Source: Cytophagaceae bacterium
GTDB taxonomy: Bacteria; Bacteroidota; Bacteroidia; Cytophagales; Spirosomataceae
NCBI GenBank assembly: GCA_016722655.1
Contig: JADKIR010000004.1
Span: 2,666,001-2,730,000, forward strand
DNA: 64,000 bases
Reading direction: 5' to 3'
This document shows positions 1 to 8,391 of the stretch, piece after piece. The position numbers and the translations under genes were made by a program. Position 1 is the first letter of the stretch, and every line of letters begins with the position of its first letter. Below the pieces are notes generated by a model. It did no database searches and had not been told where the DNA came from. It saw only the letters and a list, made by a program, of their open reading frames with translations.

Positions 1-268
1 ACATATAATCAGGTGTAACCGTGGCCACAATGACCAGATCAACGTCTTTAGGATCAGTGTTGGTTTTTTTGAGGAGGCCTTTTACGGCTTCGGCTGCCAT
101 GTGTGAGGTGCCAAGTCCTTCTCCTTTTAATATACGACGTTCTTTGATACCGGTTCGGCTGGTGATCCATTCGTCGTTGGTTTCAACTATTTTTTCGAGG
201 TCAGCGTTGGTTAAAACATTTTCAGGTACATAACCGTGAATGCCGGTAATTGCTGCTTTTAAACCCAT
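1..268 (-). CDS. fabH: 3-oxoacyl-ACP synthase III, N-terminal part (runs off the window)
   Basis: About 89 N-terminal residues are visible, starting at the ATG at 268-266; the rest lies left of position 1. FabH condenses acetyl-CoA (or a branched primer) with malonyl-ACP to start fatty-acid synthesis. The N-terminus carries the family pattern: a hydrophobic AAITGIHGYVPENVLTN opening, then DEWITSRTGIKERR near residues 32-45. The catalytic Cys-His-Asn residues lie in the missing part. It directly follows plsX on the same strand with a 25-bp gap, the standard rpmF-plsX-fabH order. Product identification is firm; completeness cannot be judged. Confidence 0.93.
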   Translation of the reverse strand, partial: MGLKAAITGIHGYVPENVLTNADLEKIVETNDEWITSRTGIKERRILKGEGLGTSHMAAEAVKGLLKKTNTDPKDVDLVIVATVTPDYM

Positions 269-293
269 TTTATAGTCTATTGGCCTAAGCCTT

Positions 294-1238
294 TTAGTTA
301 TTAAATACTTCTTTTATTTTTTCTACTACGCCACTTTCAATCTGTCTTTTGGCAAGCAATATCATATTTTTGATGGCTTCAGGGCTTGAAATACCATGGG
401 CAACGATTACGTTTCCGTTTACCCCGATTATCGGGCTGCCACCCACTACCTCATAGTTCATTTTGTCAATGAGGTCGTCATGGATACCTTTTGAAGCGGC
501 ATGTTCATAGAGTGATTCGCCCATTTTGAAAAGGATATTTCCGGTAAAGCCATCGGTCACAATCACATCTGATTTTCCATCAAATAAATCGCGGCCTTCT
601 ACATTACCTATGAAATTGATTTTTTTGTCGCTTTTCAAAAGCTGATGAGCAGCCTGTGCAAGTGTGCTCCCTTTTTCTTCTTCAGCACCGATATTTAGCA
701 AGCCTACAGTCGGACTTTCGATACCAAGTGCAAATTTGGCATAAAGACTACCCAGTTCGGCAAATTGCAAAAGCACTTCCGGTTTGCAGTCGGCATTGGC
801 ACCGATATCAAGCATGATGCTGTAACCCCCTGATTTTAAAGGGAAATATCCGGCGATTGGAGGTCTTTGTAAGCTTCCGATGGTGCGAAGGGTAAACAGT
901 GAGCCTACCATCATGGCTCCAGTATTGCCGGCACTACAAAATGCCGACACCTGACCTTCTTTTAAAAGCTTAAACCCAACTCCTATGCTGGAATTGGGTT
1001 TCTGTGAAAATGCCCTTGTAGGGTGTTCATGCATCTCAATTACGTCATTGGCAAATATCAATTCGATACTTCCTTTTCTGTAATCGAGGTCATGCAAAAC
1101 CTCTAAAATGGCATCTTGTTTTCCGATTAATACAATTTGATAATCTTCTGGTAATGAATGGGTGGCAAGTACTGCTCCTTCTATCACTGCACGGGGTGCA
1201 AAATCCCCTCCCATAGCATCAACTGCAATTTTTTTCAT
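294..1238 (-). CDS. plsX: Phosphate acyltransferase PlsX
   Basis: This 314-residue cytosolic enzyme converts acyl-ACP to acyl-phosphate, the donor for PlsY in phospholipid synthesis. The N-terminal VDAMGGDFAP (residues 6-15), the central SAGNTGAMMVGS motif (about 103-114) and full family length support the call. It sits between rpmF and fabH on the minus strand, the classic lipid/ribosome cluster, so co-transcription with them is likely. No anomalies are seen. Confidence 0.97.
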   Translation of the reverse strand: MKKIAVDAMGGDFAPRAVIEGAVLATHSLPEDYQIVLIGKQDAILEVLHDLDYRKGSIELIFANDVIEMHEHPTRAFSQKPNSSIGVGFKLLKEGQVSAFCSAGNTGAMMVGSLFTLRTIGSLQRPPIAGYFPLKSGGYSIMLDIGANADCKPEVLLQFAELGSLYAKFALGIESPTVGLLNIGAEEEKGSTLAQAAHQLLKSDKKINFIGNVEGRDLFDGKSDVIVTDGFTGNILFKMGESLYEHAASKGIHDDLIDKMNYEVVGGSPIIGVNGNVIVAHGISSPEAIKNMILLAKRQIESGVVEKIKEVFNN

Positions 1239-1285
1239 CGGCTTTTTAAAATGTAAAATTCAGGAATCTCTTTTCAAACAAAATA

Positions 1286-1471
1286 TTACTGATAGTTTTC
1301 AACTACCAATTTTCCGCGATAATAGAGATTTCCTCCCCTTACGTGAGCATGATGACGCAAATGGACTTCGCCTGTTGTTACATCAACAGAAAGGCTTTTT
1401 GCCGTAAGTGCATCGTGGGTTCTACGTTTATCTCTTCTGGTTTTCGAAATCTTCCGCTTTGGATGTGCCAT
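1286..1471 (-). CDS. rpmF: 50S ribosomal protein L32
   Basis: This 61-residue basic protein starts MAHPKRKISKTRRDKRRTH, the diagnostic L32 N-terminus, and belongs to the large ribosomal subunit. The zinc-ribbon cysteines found in some L32 proteins are absent; this is the cysteine-free form. It lies 32 bp downstream of the YceD-like gene and 47 bp upstream of plsX on the same strand, the usual arrangement. Confidence 0.97.
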   Translation of the reverse strand: MAHPKRKISKTRRDKRRTHDALTAKSLSVDVTTGEVHLRHHAHVRGGNLYYRGKLVVENYQ

Positions 1472-1503
1472 ATCTAAACAAATTTACTATTACTATACAA
1501 TAA

Positions 1504-2040
1504 CTATTTTTTATCTTTTATGTTCAGGAGAGCCGCCCATCGTGGGTCAGTTTCCTTACTTTCATTTTCTTGTTCAAAATCCTGATCCTGATAAACCATA
1601 ACACCATCTTCAGAACCAGCTACTTCCTCCCTGAAACGTGGATGAAGTTTTTTAATCGGAACCTGTAGAAGTATAAAATCAAAAATCAGTTCAGCAATAT
1701 TGATTTTTGGAGTTCCGAATGGAATCATGTCCATTTCGTCACTTATTTCTTCTGTTTTATGTCCAAATTTATAAATATGAGTTTCAGTTATTTTGAAATC
1801 CTCCTCAAAAGGTTCAAGACATCTGTCACAAATCAATTTTAGTCTGGCATTTATTTCAAAATTTAGCCTGACAAGGGTAGTTGTTTTTTCCAGAAAAACC
1901 TTCGCTCTGAAACTCCCACCTTCTAATATTTCCTGTTCAAAAATCGAGAAAAAAGAATCATCACCTTCAAAATCATATTCGTAGGTTTTGGTTTCTAAAC
2001 CATGAATGTTTATGTCAAATACTGAAAATTCCCGATTCAC
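1504..2040 (-). CDS. DUF177/YceD family protein
   Basis: This protein belongs to the DUF177 (YceD) family encoded upstream of rpmF across bacteria; roles in ribosome and 23S rRNA metabolism have been proposed. A CDRCLEPF motif about 70 residues in is the typical CxxC centre, and the C-terminus DPRWAALLNIKD matches the family's DPRW-L-L ending. The frame stays open to a TTG at 2061, but that TTG lies inside a -7 promoter element (2059-2066), so the GTG at 2040 (178 residues, starting NREFSVFDINIHG) is the better start. The start choice is inference. Confidence 0.85.
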   Translation of the reverse strand: MNREFSVFDINIHGLETKTYEYDFEGDDSFFSIFEQEILEGGSFRAKVFLEKTTTLVRLNFEINARLKLICDRCLEPFEEDFKITETHIYKFGHKTEEISDEMDMIPFGTPKINIAELIFDFILLQVPIKKLHPRFREEVAGSEDGVMVYQDQDFEQENESKETDPRWAALLNIKDKK

Positions 2041-2058
2041 TTTTTTACAGAAAGGCTG

Positions 2059-2066
2059 CAAATTTA
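2059..2066 (-). promoter_or_regulatory. Putative -7 element for yceD-rpmF-plsX-fabH
   Basis: On the minus strand the sequence reads TAAATTTG, an exact match to the Bacteroidota -7 consensus TANNTTTG. Transcription would begin near 2052, some 12 nt before the GTG at 2040. No convincing -33 TTTG was found at the right distance. Confidence 0.5.
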
Positions 2067-2186
2067 GGTTTTTTTTTTCTGATAGAAAAGTTTTGAACTA
2101 ATAAAAATCTGTTTTCCAGGTAAATTGATATAATATTTGCCTTTTTCAACACTTTGCTTCTATCTTTAGGTTTCAGAATAAAATTT

Positions 2187-2960
2187 ATGATTGTAATTGA
2201 TATTGGAAATACCGACACGGTAATTGGTTTTTTTAAGGAAGAAAAATGTATCAATACTTTAAGAGTAAGGTCATTGAAAAATGAGAGTCCGGTTTTTTTC
2301 GAATACCGAATTCTGGATTTTATGCTGGAAAACAATCTGGCCAAGGAAGATTTCAAACATGCGGTGATAAGTAGTGTGGTACCTATCCTGACACCTTATT
2401 TTGTGAGATTTTGTGAAAAATTCCTTAATCTTAATCCTTTTGTGGTAAATCCTGCTCATTCCGGGTTTCTCAAAATCAATATTGACATGCCTGAGGAGTT
2501 GGGTTCTGACCTTTTCGTCAATGCCCTTTCGGCCCTTGAAACTTTTAAAACCGACTGCATAATTGTGGATTTCGGAACAGCTTTGACATTCACCGTTGTG
2601 AAATCAGAGGGTATCATTGAAGGAGTTACTATTTTACCCGGTATAAAAACAGCTTTGAAATCACTTTTTTCTGATACCTCTCTATTGCCGGAAGTTAAAC
2701 TTGAAAAACCTGAATGTGTGATTGGCAAAAACTCAATGCATGCGATAAGAGCCGGTGTGCTTTATGGTTATGAAGGTATGATTGTGAAGCTTTTGGAAAG
2801 AATAAAAGCCGAAATTGGAAGGCCGGTAAAAGTATTGGCAACGGGTGGCTTGTCGGCAGTATTGACAGATTTGGCTCCAAACTTTGATAAAATAGACATA
2901 GACTTGACCATCAAGGGGCTGTATCTCTATGGTCAGAAGTCTATTTATAAAATTTCTTAA
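2187..2960 (+). CDS. coaX: Type III pantothenate kinase
   Basis: CoaX phosphorylates pantothenate, the first step of coenzyme A synthesis; the type III form is ASKHA-fold and needs a monovalent cation. Evidence is the N-terminal MIVIDIGNTDTVIG phosphate-binding motif, VDFGTALTFTVV (about 120-131), GVTILPGIKTALKSLF and the late ATGGLSAVL. The chosen ATG at 2187 puts IDIGNT near residue 4 as in the family; an in-frame start at 2154 would add 11 unusual residues. It is divergent from yceD and convergent with nadD, with which it overlaps by 20 bp. Confidence 0.96.
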   Translation: MIVIDIGNTDTVIGFFKEEKCINTLRVRSLKNESPVFFEYRILDFMLENNLAKEDFKHAVISSVVPILTPYFVRFCEKFLNLNPFVVNPAHSGFLKINIDMPEELGSDLFVNALSALETFKTDCIIVDFGTALTFTVVKSEGIIEGVTILPGIKTALKSLFSDTSLLPEVKLEKPECVIGKNSMHAIRAGVLYGYEGMIVKLLERIKAEIGRPVKVLATGGLSAVLTDLAPNFDKIDIDLTIKGLYLYGQKSIYKIS

Positions 2961-3513
2961 ATCTGATATATTCTTCCACTTGCTCCGGCACCAGGTATTT
3001 TACATTTTTACCTTCTGAAAGTCGTTTTCTGATATAAGTTGCGGAAATGTCGAGCAGAGGAGCCTCTACAAAGGTCACTTTTGGATGGTTTTTGAAATTG
3101 TGCTCCTGAGTATTGGGTCTCGAATACACATACAGGCTATAGTACTCCAGAATTTTCTGATAGTTTTTCCAGTTTTCAAATTGCACCAGATTGTCTTCGC
3201 CCATGATGAGCGTAAACTCATGCTGTGGGAATTTTTGAGCCAAAACAGTAAGGGTATCAATCGTATATGAAGGCTTGGGAAGGTTAAATTCTATGTCAGA
3301 AACCTTAAATGCCGGGTTGTCAGCAATGGCTTTTTCGACCATGGTGTATCGGTCAAATTCATGCAATAGGGAATTGTTTTTTTTAAATGGATTTTGGGGC
3401 GAAACCACAAACCATATTTGTTGCAAATCCGTGGAGGTGGCCATGGTATTGGCGATAATCAGATGCCCGACATGGATAGGATTAAATGAACCAAAAAACA
3501 AACCGATTTTCAT
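2941..3513 (-). CDS. nadD: Nicotinate-nucleotide adenylyltransferase
   Basis: NadD adenylates nicotinate mononucleotide in NAD synthesis. The 190-residue protein opens with GLFFGSFNPIHVGHLIIA, the nucleotidyltransferase (H/T)xGH loop, and has the late DISATYIRKRL motif (ISxTxIR). Length is normal. Its 3' end overlaps coaX convergently, and it lies just downstream of gmk on the same strand (21-bp gap), so the two are probably co-transcribed. Confidence 0.96.
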   Translation of the reverse strand: MKIGLFFGSFNPIHVGHLIIANTMATSTDLQQIWFVVSPQNPFKKNNSLLHEFDRYTMVEKAIADNPAFKVSDIEFNLPKPSYTIDTLTVLAQKFPQHEFTLIMGEDNLVQFENWKNYQKILEYYSLYVYSRPNTQEHNFKNHPKVTFVEAPLLDISATYIRKRLSEGKNVKYLVPEQVEEYIRFKKFYK

Positions 3514-3534
3514 TTGAAGGGTCTTAAATTTTTT

Positions 3535-4140
3535 TCAAACATTCAATGGTTTTTCCTCAAAAACCAATTGGTCTGCGGTAAATTGATCATAAAGTTTCTG
3601 AGCTTTTACAAATGAAGACTCCAGGTCGTCATTGAGCAAAACCACATCAAACTGATCCTGAAAAGCCATCTCAAATTTAACTTTATATAATCTTTCCGAA
3701 AGGCTTTCCGCCGATTCGGTTCCACGACTTACCAGTCTTTTTTCCAGTTCTTCCATCGAAGGCACTTTTACGAATATCGCCAGTGCATCATCACCAAAAT
3801 ATTCCTTAAGTTTTAATCCACCTCTTACATCCACATCAAAAATCACATTCTTACCTGCAGACCATAGCCTTTCTATTTCTTCTTTCAATGTGCCATAGTA
3901 GCCTCCGGGGTAAACTTCTTCCCATTCGATAAATTCTTTGTGAAATATTTTTTCTTTAAACTCATCGATACTGAGGAAATAATAATCTTTTCCGTTTTCT
4001 TCAGCCCGGCCCCGTCTGTCGCGGGTGCAAGCCGATATCGAAAATCCCAGATTTGAATTGTTTTGCAGAAGGTTTTTGACCAGGGTGGTTTTACCCGATC
4101 CGGAGGGTGCACAGAAAATGATGGCTTTGCCTTTGTTCAT
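3535..4140 (-). CDS. gmk: Guanylate kinase
   Basis: Gmk phosphorylates GMP to GDP. With the ATG at 4140 the protein has 201 residues and begins MNKGKAIIFCAPSGSGKTTL, a Walker A loop at about residues 11-18; SACTRDRRGRAEENGKDYYF follows, the GMP-binding region. An upstream in-frame codon at 4185 would place the N-terminus inside the terminator hairpin 4150-4182, so the shorter start is preferred. It is followed by nadD. Confidence 0.95.
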   Translation of the reverse strand: MNKGKAIIFCAPSGSGKTTLVKNLLQNNSNLGFSISACTRDRRGRAEENGKDYYFLSIDEFKEKIFHKEFIEWEEVYPGGYYGTLKEEIERLWSAGKNVIFDVDVRGGLKLKEYFGDDALAIFVKVPSMEELEKRLVSRGTESAESLSERLYKVKFEMAFQDQFDVVLLNDDLESSFVKAQKLYDQFTADQLVFEEKPLNV

Positions 4141-4149
4141 AAATAGTAA

Positions 4150-4182
4150 ATAAAAAACCACCGAGGTGATGATTCGGTGGTT
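4150..4182 (-). terminator. Rho-independent terminator after the sigma/anti-sigma operon
   Basis: On the minus strand a perfect 9-bp stem AACCACCGA...TCGGTGGTT (4182-4156) with a 9-nt loop is followed by a T-rich tail. It ends the 5180-4206 transcript just upstream of gmk, which then needs its own or a read-through promoter. Confidence 0.8.
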
Positions 4183-4205
4183 CAAAACTAATAATTTCTT
4201 TTATT

Positions 4206-4532
4206 TTAACAGAAAAATAAGTCTTTAATAACTTTAATTTTTATCAATAAACCTAAAAGTAGAATTGTTGCTATCCCGATTTTTAGTTTTATGATATCGA
4301 GTGTTTGCTGTGGGCAACATTTTTTTTCGACTTTGGTCTGAAGAGAAACTTTTATTGATTTTTCAAGTTCATAACCCTCAATACAAGGTTTACATACTTC
4401 AATATTATCTTTAAAATGCTCCAATTCTTCGGGAGTTGCGGAACCGTCCAATACTGCCTGAATCATCTTCATGCATTTATTATGATTCTCACATTGTTCT
4501 TTCATTATGGCATTACCTGAGCAAAGAGTCAT
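4206..4532 (-). CDS. Putative zinc-binding anti-sigma factor
   Basis: This 108-residue cysteine-rich protein lies 21 bp downstream of an ECF sigma gene on the same strand. It shows NHNKCMKM near the N-terminus, EHFKDNIEVCKPC in the middle (a CxxC like the HxxxCxxC of zinc anti-sigma domains, but the residue four before the first Cys is Asn) and KKCCPQQ later. The last ~25 residues are hydrophobic and could be a membrane segment. A second ATG at 4505 is an equally good start. The role as regulator of the neighbouring sigma factor is inferred from context and cysteine pattern. Confidence 0.65.
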   Translation of the reverse strand: MTLCSGNAIMKEQCENHNKCMKMIQAVLDGSATPEELEHFKDNIEVCKPCIEGYELEKSIKVSLQTKVEKKCCPQQTLDIIKLKIGIATILLLGLLIKIKVIKDLFFC

Positions 4533-4553
4533 TCCAATATACTGATTTGAAAA

Positions 4554-5180
4554 TTAACGTAATTCTTTATATCCCATTGATTTAGCATAAGAACGCAATT
4601 TCTCCTTCAATAAGTTCCGTGCCCGGTGTAATCTTGATCTAACCGTACCAATCGGTATGTCCAGAATCTTCGCCATCTCTTCATAAGTAAAGCCTTCGAT
4701 GTCGCAAAGAATGATCACTGTCCTGAAATCTACCGGCAGACCGTTGAGTGCCATGGCCACTTCGTCACCTATTAAGTCTTGTACCGCTTCTATTCTCAGG
4801 TCCGAAGTCGATTCGAATTCGGCGTCCTCAGTGCTGTTGTAAACAGTCTCAACTTCCTGATAATCAACCTTTGAAGGTTCTTTGCTTTTTTTGCGGTAGT
4901 CGTTGATAAAGCTGTTTTTCAATATCCTGAAAAGCCATGCTTTGGCATTGGTGCCTTCCTGAAATGAATTGATAAACCTGAAGGCTTTCATGTAGGTATC
5001 TTGCAGGAGATCGTTGGCATCGTCCTCGTCGTTGGTCAGGCGAAAAGCAAAGTTGTACATGGAATCTATGTGAGGCATAAATTCTTTATCAAAAATCTTG
5101 TACTTTTCTGTTTCGGAATACCGTGGCCGGGTTTCTTCGATCAATTCGCCTTCCTCTTCTAACTCCATAGCTTTTACCAT
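4554..5180 (-). CDS. ECF-type RNA polymerase sigma factor (RpoE/SigW-like)
   Basis: This 208-residue sigma-70 family protein has an acidic N-terminal extension (about 30 residues), region 2 with DANDLLQDTYMKAFRF and KAWLFRILKNSFINDYRK (about 50-95), and region 4 with FTYEEMAKILDIPIGTVRSR followed by LHRARNLLKEKL (about 165-197), the helix-turn-helix that reads the -35 element. It is followed by the cysteine-rich putative anti-sigma gene, implying a stress-responsive pair whose inducer is unknown. Confidence 0.93.
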   Translation of the reverse strand: MVKAMELEEEGELIEETRPRYSETEKYKIFDKEFMPHIDSMYNFAFRLTNDEDDANDLLQDTYMKAFRFINSFQEGTNAKAWLFRILKNSFINDYRKKSKEPSKVDYQEVETVYNSTEDAEFESTSDLRIEAVQDLIGDEVAMALNGLPVDFRTVIILCDIEGFTYEEMAKILDIPIGTVRSRLHRARNLLKEKLRSYAKSMGYKELR

Positions 5181-5330
5181 TTGTGCAAAATTACCTCATT
5201 TTTTTTACAAACTCAAAGTAACATCAATTTAGTGTCTGCTTTTCTAAATTATTTACCAAAGGTTTAATAATGTTGCAAGACAAGGAATATGATATTTGGA
5301 TATATTATTTTATTACTTTTGCAAAAATCA

Positions 5331-5867
5331 ATGTTTAAAGTGGCAAAAAGAAATGAGATAGGCGAACTGCCGAAATTTTTTGACAGATATATAGTTTTGA
5401 GCGATGAAAACGCTGAATTATTGGATAGTTTGGAGCAATATTCACCCGAAAATATTTTCTCTGACCTAAAAACCCTTGAGGCGATTGGTGGAAAAGTATA
5501 TGCTGCCGGTAAGTGGTCGGTGAAAGATATTTTACAGCATTGTATTGATACTGAGCGGGTAATGGCCTTCAGAGCTTTGGCCTTTTCAAGAGCCGATGAA
5601 AACGAACTGCCCGGATTTGATGAAGAAACTTATGCACAGCATACTGTCGCTATCAATAGGTCAATTGAAGATTTGATTCAGGAATTCTCCACCGTCAGAA
5701 AATCAACTATTTCTCTTTTTAAAAACATGGACAAGATGATGGTGCTCAGAAAAGGCACAGCAAATCACACACATATTTCACCGCTCGCCTTGGGATTTGT
5801 AATAGTGGGACATCCCAGGCATCATTTTAATGTCATCAAAGAGAGGTATTTTGATTTGGCCAAATGA
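5331..5867 (+). CDS. DinB-family protein
   Basis: This 178-residue protein of the DinB/YfiT four-helix superfamily has unknown substrate; family members are often metal-dependent thiol-linked transferases. The pattern GKWSVKDILQHCIDTERVMA (about 56-75) holds the first metal histidine, and FVIVGHPRHHFNVIKERY near the C-terminus supplies GHxxHH. A possible -7 box TACTTTTG lies at 5314-5321 with TTTG at 5295-5298, so the ATG at 5331 would leave only a very short leader; an in-frame start at 5289 precedes that box. Its stop overlaps the next gene's ATG (ATGA). Confidence 0.85.
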   Translation: MFKVAKRNEIGELPKFFDRYIVLSDENAELLDSLEQYSPENIFSDLKTLEAIGGKVYAAGKWSVKDILQHCIDTERVMAFRALAFSRADENELPGFDEETYAQHTVAINRSIEDLIQEFSTVRKSTISLFKNMDKMMVLRKGTANHTHISPLALGFVIVGHPRHHFNVIKERYFDLAK

Positions 5868-6238
5868 GAGGTTTTTTGGTGGTTTTGATGTTGGTAGCCT
5901 CCAACGCCTTCATGACGCTGGCGTGGTATGGGCATCTGAAATTTGCAGAATGGCGTTGGTTCAATAAATTAGGTTTAATTGGAATTGTATTGCTAAGCTG
6001 GGGACTGGCACTTTTTGAATATATGCTGCAGGTTCCGGCCAATCGCCTGGGCTATAAGCCAAACGGTGGGCCTTTTAGCCTGATTCAGTTAAAGGTAATT
6101 CAGGAAGTAATCACCCTCCTGGTTTTTGTGTTATTCTCTGCTATGTTTTTTAAAAATCAGAGTCTTCATTGGAATCACTTTGTGGCTTTTTTCTTTTTAG
6201 TGCTTGCTGTATTTTTTGTTTTTTATGATTTTGGGTAA
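5864..6238 (+). CDS. DMT-superfamily small membrane protein (DUF486)
   Basis: This 124-residue protein has four predicted membrane helices (about 1-20, 30-52, 75-95, 100-122). The internal stretch WGLALFEYMLQVPANRLGY is the signature of DUF486/COG3169 proteins, distant relatives of drug/metabolite exporters; the substrate is unknown. It overlaps the DinB gene by 4 bp, indicating translational coupling. Confidence 0.85.
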   Translation: MRGFLVVLMLVASNAFMTLAWYGHLKFAEWRWFNKLGLIGIVLLSWGLALFEYMLQVPANRLGYKPNGGPFSLIQLKVIQEVITLLVFVLFSAMFFKNQSLHWNHFVAFFFLVLAVFFVFYDFG

Positions 6239-6299
6239 AAAAAAGTAAATTCTGGTCTCTTTCTAAAATGCAATTATTGCTGTCTTTAATTTTTATACC

Positions 6300-8336
6300 A
6301 TGTTTTTAAGGCCAAATAGCAGAATAAGCTTTTTTTTCTTCGGTTTTATGCTGATAATTTTTTCTGCAAATTCTCAGAGTTTGAAGCGGGGTCCTTATAT
6401 ACAGATGATTAGTTCAAATTCGGTAACCATCAGATGGGAAACCAATGAATCGGGATTTGGAAAAGTGAAAATAGGAGAGAGGCAGGGTCAGCCGGATAAA
6501 GAAATTGCTGAAATTATTTCATTATCATCACACATTTTTCCTTTTGAAAAATTAAAACCAGACACTAAATATTTTTATAGTTTGGAATTAGACGGAAAGG
6601 TTTTGGCAGGCGATTCGTCAAATTATTTTCAAACGGCTCCTTTGCCTGATAGCCGGAGAAAGCTCAGATTTGCGGCTTTTGGTGACTGTGGTACATTGCA
6701 GCCCGAGCAAGTTGAAGTGGCCGGGGCGATTCAGACATATTTCAAAGGACAACACATCGACGGGATGCTTTTGTTGGGCGACAATGCCTACAACAGCGGG
6801 TTTGAATCAGAATATCAAACCAATTTTTTTCAGATTTATGATAAATTCTTTCTGAAAAATACAGCACTTTGGACCACTCCTGGGAATCATGATTATGGTG
6901 ACAACCGCACATGGGAGCAAGATCACAACGGGGTTAAGCCGGCTTATTATTATCTTTTTTCTGTACCTACCAAAGGAGAATCGGGTGGTGTGCCTTCGGA
7001 TAATCAGGCTTACTATTCGTACAACTATGGCAATGTTCACTTTATTTCTCTGGATTCTTACGGACTCAATGGGGGTAAACTGATGGCCGATACCACCAGT
7101 CAATTGATAGAATGGTTAAAAAAAGATTTAACTGAAAATAAAAGTCTCTGGACTGTCATATTTTTTCATCATCCTCCTTTTACCAAAGGCTCGCATAATT
7201 CTGACACTGAACAGGAGCTCATCAATATCAGGCAGAATTTTGTTAAACTTATTGACCAGTTTGATGTCGATCTCGTTCTTAACGGGCACAGTCACAATTA
7301 CGAAAGGAGTTTTCCGATATCAGGTTTTTACGGTAATTCCGAGCAATTTGAAAGCGAAAAATTTGCTGTTTCCAATTCTTCAGGAAAATATGATGGCACT
7401 GAAAATTCCTGTATCTATGTGAAAGACACAAAAGGTACGGTTTATGTTGTTTCAGGATCTTCAGGATGGGTCGGAGCCCATTCGGTCGGGTACCCGCACA
7501 AAGCGATGGTTTATAGCAATTCAGAAAACACAGGTGCAACAATTTTGGAATTTGAAGGTAATAGACTGGATCTGAAGTTTATATCCAACAAAGGAGTGGT
7601 TCAGGATAAATTTTCCATGATAAAGAAACCTCGTAAAAAGTCTTTTTTTGAAATAGAATGTGGAGATAAATTGGAAATTATACCTTCCTGGAAAGGAGAT
7701 TTTAAAATAGAAGGTGTTAAGGCAAGTGGTTTGGTGGTTGATAGTCTGAAAAATGACATTTCATTTGTAGTGAAGGATTTAAAAAACTGTGTTACCGAGG
7801 AAATTCAGGTAAAGATAAACCCATTGGCAAAACCACAAGCCATTTCAAATTCACCTGTTTTTCAGGGTCAAACTTTAAGATTATCTGGTAAAGGTGACCC
7901 AAAAAGCTCTTTAAGCTGGAGTGGTCCACTTCTTAAACAAACGACAGGTCCGGAGGTTAGTGTTGAAAATGTGCAATACAATCAATCAGGAACTTATATT
8001 TTGGAGGCTCAATTCAAGTATTGTTTAGCAAAAGATTCCATAAAAGTTGAAATCCTGCAACCACTGGGACTTTCCGGAGAAATCGAAAATGAAGAATTAA
8101 GGTTATTTCCCAATCCCGGTATTGATAAACTTGAAATCCGGACCGTTTCGGAGGAAATAAAAGAGATTTTGCTAATAGATTTTACAGGGAAAAACAGGAA
8201 ACTAAAATTTAAAGAAACAGAAAACAAGCATTACATATTTAATCCTGAGATTGAATTCCTTTCGGCATCCAATTATTTTCTAAATGTGATTTTTAAATCC
8301 GGAAAGAGTAAAATAGTCCGGTTTTCTAAATTATAA
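6300..8336 (+). CDS. Secreted purple acid phosphatase-like metallophosphoesterase with T9SS sorting domain
   Basis: The 678-residue protein starts with a signal peptide (about 1-25), then a fibronectin-III-like purple-acid-phosphatase N-terminal domain (about 27-115, GPYIQMISSNSVTIRWETN). The catalytic domain (about 120-430) shows the metal motifs FGDCGT, LLLGDNAYNSG, TPGNHDYGDN, FFHHPPF and NGHSHNYERS. An Ig-like segment follows, and the last ~80 residues (LRLFPNPGIDKLEI...) form a type-A T9SS C-terminal sorting domain. It is likely exported and surface-attached or released to hydrolyse organic phosphate esters; the substrate is unknown. It is convergent with serB-serA. Confidence 0.92.
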   Translation: MFLRPNSRISFFFFGFMLIIFSANSQSLKRGPYIQMISSNSVTIRWETNESGFGKVKIGERQGQPDKEIAEIISLSSHIFPFEKLKPDTKYFYSLELDGKVLAGDSSNYFQTAPLPDSRRKLRFAAFGDCGTLQPEQVEVAGAIQTYFKGQHIDGMLLLGDNAYNSGFESEYQTNFFQIYDKFFLKNTALWTTPGNHDYGDNRTWEQDHNGVKPAYYYLFSVPTKGESGGVPSDNQAYYSYNYGNVHFISLDSYGLNGGKLMADTTSQLIEWLKKDLTENKSLWTVIFFHHPPFTKGSHNSDTEQELINIRQNFVKLIDQFDVDLVLNGHSHNYERSFPISGFYGNSEQFESEKFAVSNSSGKYDGTENSCIYVKDTKGTVYVVSGSSGWVGAHSVGYPHKAMVYSNSENTGATILEFEGNRLDLKFISNKGVVQDKFSMIKKPRKKSFFEIECGDKLEIIPSWKGDFKIEGVKASGLVVDSLKNDISFVVKDLKNCVTEEIQVKINPLAKPQAISNSPVFQGQTLRLSGKGDPKSSLSWSGPLLKQTTGPEVSVENVQYNQSGTYILEAQFKYCLAKDSIKVEILQPLGLSGEIENEELRLFPNPGIDKLEIRTVSEEIKEILLIDFTGKNRKLKFKETENKHYIFNPEIEFLSASNYFLNVIFKSGKSKIVRFSKL

Positions 8337-8375
8337 AAAAATGAGTTACCGGTATTCCGATAACTCATTTAAATA
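8336..8375. terminator. Bidirectional terminator between phosphatase and serB-serA
   Basis: A 12-bp stem with one C/A mismatch (ATGAGTTACCGG at 8341-8352, CCGATAACTCAT at 8357-8368) lies between two convergent genes. A run of seven A on the plus-strand left side becomes T7 for the minus transcript, so it probably works best for serB-serA. Confidence 0.8.
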
Positions 8376-8391
8376 AAACTTAAATATTATT

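Noticed and set aside
21..233. 70-codon plus-strand frame
   Set aside because: Antisense to fabH, whose N-terminal sequence is clearly coding.
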